Positions 6,716 through 7,405 of a stretch of 7,405 bases of DNA are shown in pieces (position 1 is the first letter of the stretch; the number at the start of each line of letters is the position of its first letter). Position numbers and translations under genes: made by a program. Source of the stretch: Planctomycetota bacterium (lineage in GTDB: Bacteria; Planctomycetota; GCA-002687715; DRQF01); assembly GCA_024275615.1 (NCBI GenBank), contig JAJRYU010000621.1:1-7405 (forward strand), in the 5' to 3' direction. Below the pieces are notes generated by a model that was not told the origin of the DNA, ran no database searches, and was given only the letters and a program-made list of their open reading frames with translations.

Positions 6716-7353
6716 TTGTGGGACTCCTCTTCTGGATGCATGCGCAGCGTGTTGGGCCCGGGTAGGGGTTTGATCGGCGACATCGCCGGGCTTCTGGGTG
6801 TGTGAGGGTTGTGGCACTGGGTGCAAATCAGACGACGCCTTGTGCCCTGAGAAGCGTCCCAATAGTCATTGGTCCGACCATGAATGCCTCGGCTCCAATC
6901 ACGATGAACCTTGACATGGCATTGGGCACATTGGCTAACGACATCGGCGAAGTTGATCGCCGTTTCATCAAGAAGTGCTAACTTATTGCGGTCCTTCCAA
7001 GCGTGACAGGTGGAGCACTTCACATTGGGGCCATGCTTGAGCTTGATTTCCCCATGACGCAAAAGAGTGCGGGGTTTGTCGCTTCTGCTCAGAAAATCTT
7101 TGTGGCAGTGCATGCAGGTCGCTGGCGAACCAGCAAGATCAATGGTCGGCGGATCTTCCATGGCTGTCCGCCGGGGCGCATTCGAAAGCAAACTGCGATC
7201 GAAGCTGGGCGTAGGAGCCGCTGGCAAAGACTCCAAATTCGGACCCCAAAGGAACCATGCAGCGAGGCCGAAAAGGAAGGGACCGATGGCCCAACCAGGG
7301 ACCCAAGGAGCCCCCGCTTCCGTGGGTATCTGATGCGTTTTTTTTTCGCTCAT
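6712..7353 (-). CDS. Membrane-anchored tetraheme cytochrome c
   Basis: This is a cytochrome of 213 residues. A short cytoplasmic N-terminus precedes one hydrophobic segment (about 19-37) that should act as an uncleaved anchor, placing the rest in the periplasm. A proline-rich linker leads to four CXXCH heme sites, at 80-84, 113-117, 142-146 and 177-181, spaced about 30-35 residues apart. Extra histidines at 100, 107, 150, 158 and 184 could be distal heme ligands. The even spacing, and the lack of the NapC/NrfH-type first-heme motif, argue against that family. Four hemes rule out the diheme NapB. The role inferred from context is to carry electrons from the NrfC/NrfD-like pair to NapA or the octaheme cytochrome. 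It is the first gene visible in the operon; its ATG has only a weak ribosome binding site. Nine consecutive A bases run through codons 3-6. Being a tetraheme cytochrome is certain; its subfamily is not. Confidence 0.9.
   Translation of the reverse strand: MSEKKTHQIPTEAGAPWVPGWAIGPFLFGLAAWFLWGPNLESLPAAPTPSFDRSLLSNAPRRTAMEDPPTIDLAGSPATCMHCHKDFLSRSDKPRTLLRHGEIKLKHGPNVKCSTCHAWKDRNKLALLDETAINFADVVSQCAQCHVKVHRDWSRGIHGRTNDYWDASQGTRRRLICTQCHNPHTPRSPAMSPIKPLPGPNTLRMHPEEESHK
6724..6729 (-). promoter_or_regulatory. Ribosome binding site of the iron-sulfur subunit gene
   Basis: GAGGAG lies eight bases before the ATG at 6715, inside the last codons of the tetraheme gene. It decides this start over longer versions of the frame. 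Confidence 0.75.
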
Positions 7354-7383
7354 CGCTCACATCCCAAGGTCCTGAATTGAGCC

Positions 7384-7403
7384 GCGTCTCAGTTTCGAGA
7401 CAC
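7384..7403 (-). repeat. Small inverted repeat upstream of the operon
   Basis: On the minus strand GTCTC (7397-7401) and GAGAC (7386-7390) flank a six-base GAAACT spacer. The stem can be extended by one G-T and one G-C pair. It ends about 30 bases before the tetraheme ATG. It could be an operator half-site pair, a leader hairpin, or the end of an upstream terminator, but no T-run follows. The window ends here, so the promoter cannot be judged. A stem this short could also occur by chance. Confidence 0.3.
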
Positions 7404-7405
7404 AA

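Noticed and set aside
6716..6862. N-terminal extension of the iron-sulfur subunit to a start at 6862
   Set aside because: The added residues overlap the tetraheme coding region and would place the twin-arginine motif about 60 residues in. The 6715 start has a good ribosome binding site and ATGA overlap.
6712..7353. Assignment of the tetraheme cytochrome as NapC or NapB
   Set aside because: It has four evenly spaced hemes, not the two of NapB, and lacks the first-heme motif and uneven spacing typical of NapC/NrfH.

Overview
The whole window is one dense, minus-strand respiratory operon read from right (7353) to left (1). Seven consecutive genes are separated by 36 nt at most, and three junctions are 4-nt ATGA overlaps. 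The genes, in order of transcription, are: a membrane-anchored tetraheme cytochrome c (6712-7353); a Tat-exported ferredoxin-like subunit with sixteen clustered cysteines, enough for four [4Fe-4S] clusters (5759-6715); a ten-helix NrfD/PsrC-type quinol-oxidising membrane subunit (4496-5755); an octaheme cytochrome c of the hydroxylamine oxidoreductase (HAO) type (3039-4499); a 150-residue soluble protein I do not recognise (2550-3002); the maturation chaperone NapD (2251-2553); and the periplasmic nitrate reductase catalytic subunit NapA (2228 to the left edge, cut off near its C-terminus).

The parts form a coherent pathway. The NrfD subunit would take electrons from membrane quinol and pass them to the iron-sulfur subunit and then to the periplasmic tetraheme cytochrome. 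From there they could reach NapA (nitrate to nitrite) and the octaheme cytochrome, which could reduce nitrite (perhaps through hydroxylamine) to ammonium. The usual Nap partners NapC, NapB and NapGH, and the usual pentaheme nitrite reductase NrfA, are not in the window. The best reading is a candidate nitrate-to-ammonium respiratory operon with a non-standard quinol module and an HAO-type enzyme in place of NrfA. This is inferred from gene content; the direction of the octaheme reaction cannot be proved from sequence.

The organism is a Gram-negative (diderm) bacterium with moderate GC content, judging from the periplasmic enzymes, Tat and Sec signals and strong Shine-Dalgarno sites. The gene combination is unlike the proteobacterial nap operons I know. 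A lineage such as Planctomycetota or a relative is possible, but that is a low-confidence guess. No RNA genes, mobile elements, CRISPR arrays or long intergenic stretches were seen. The plus strand carries only shadow reading frames.
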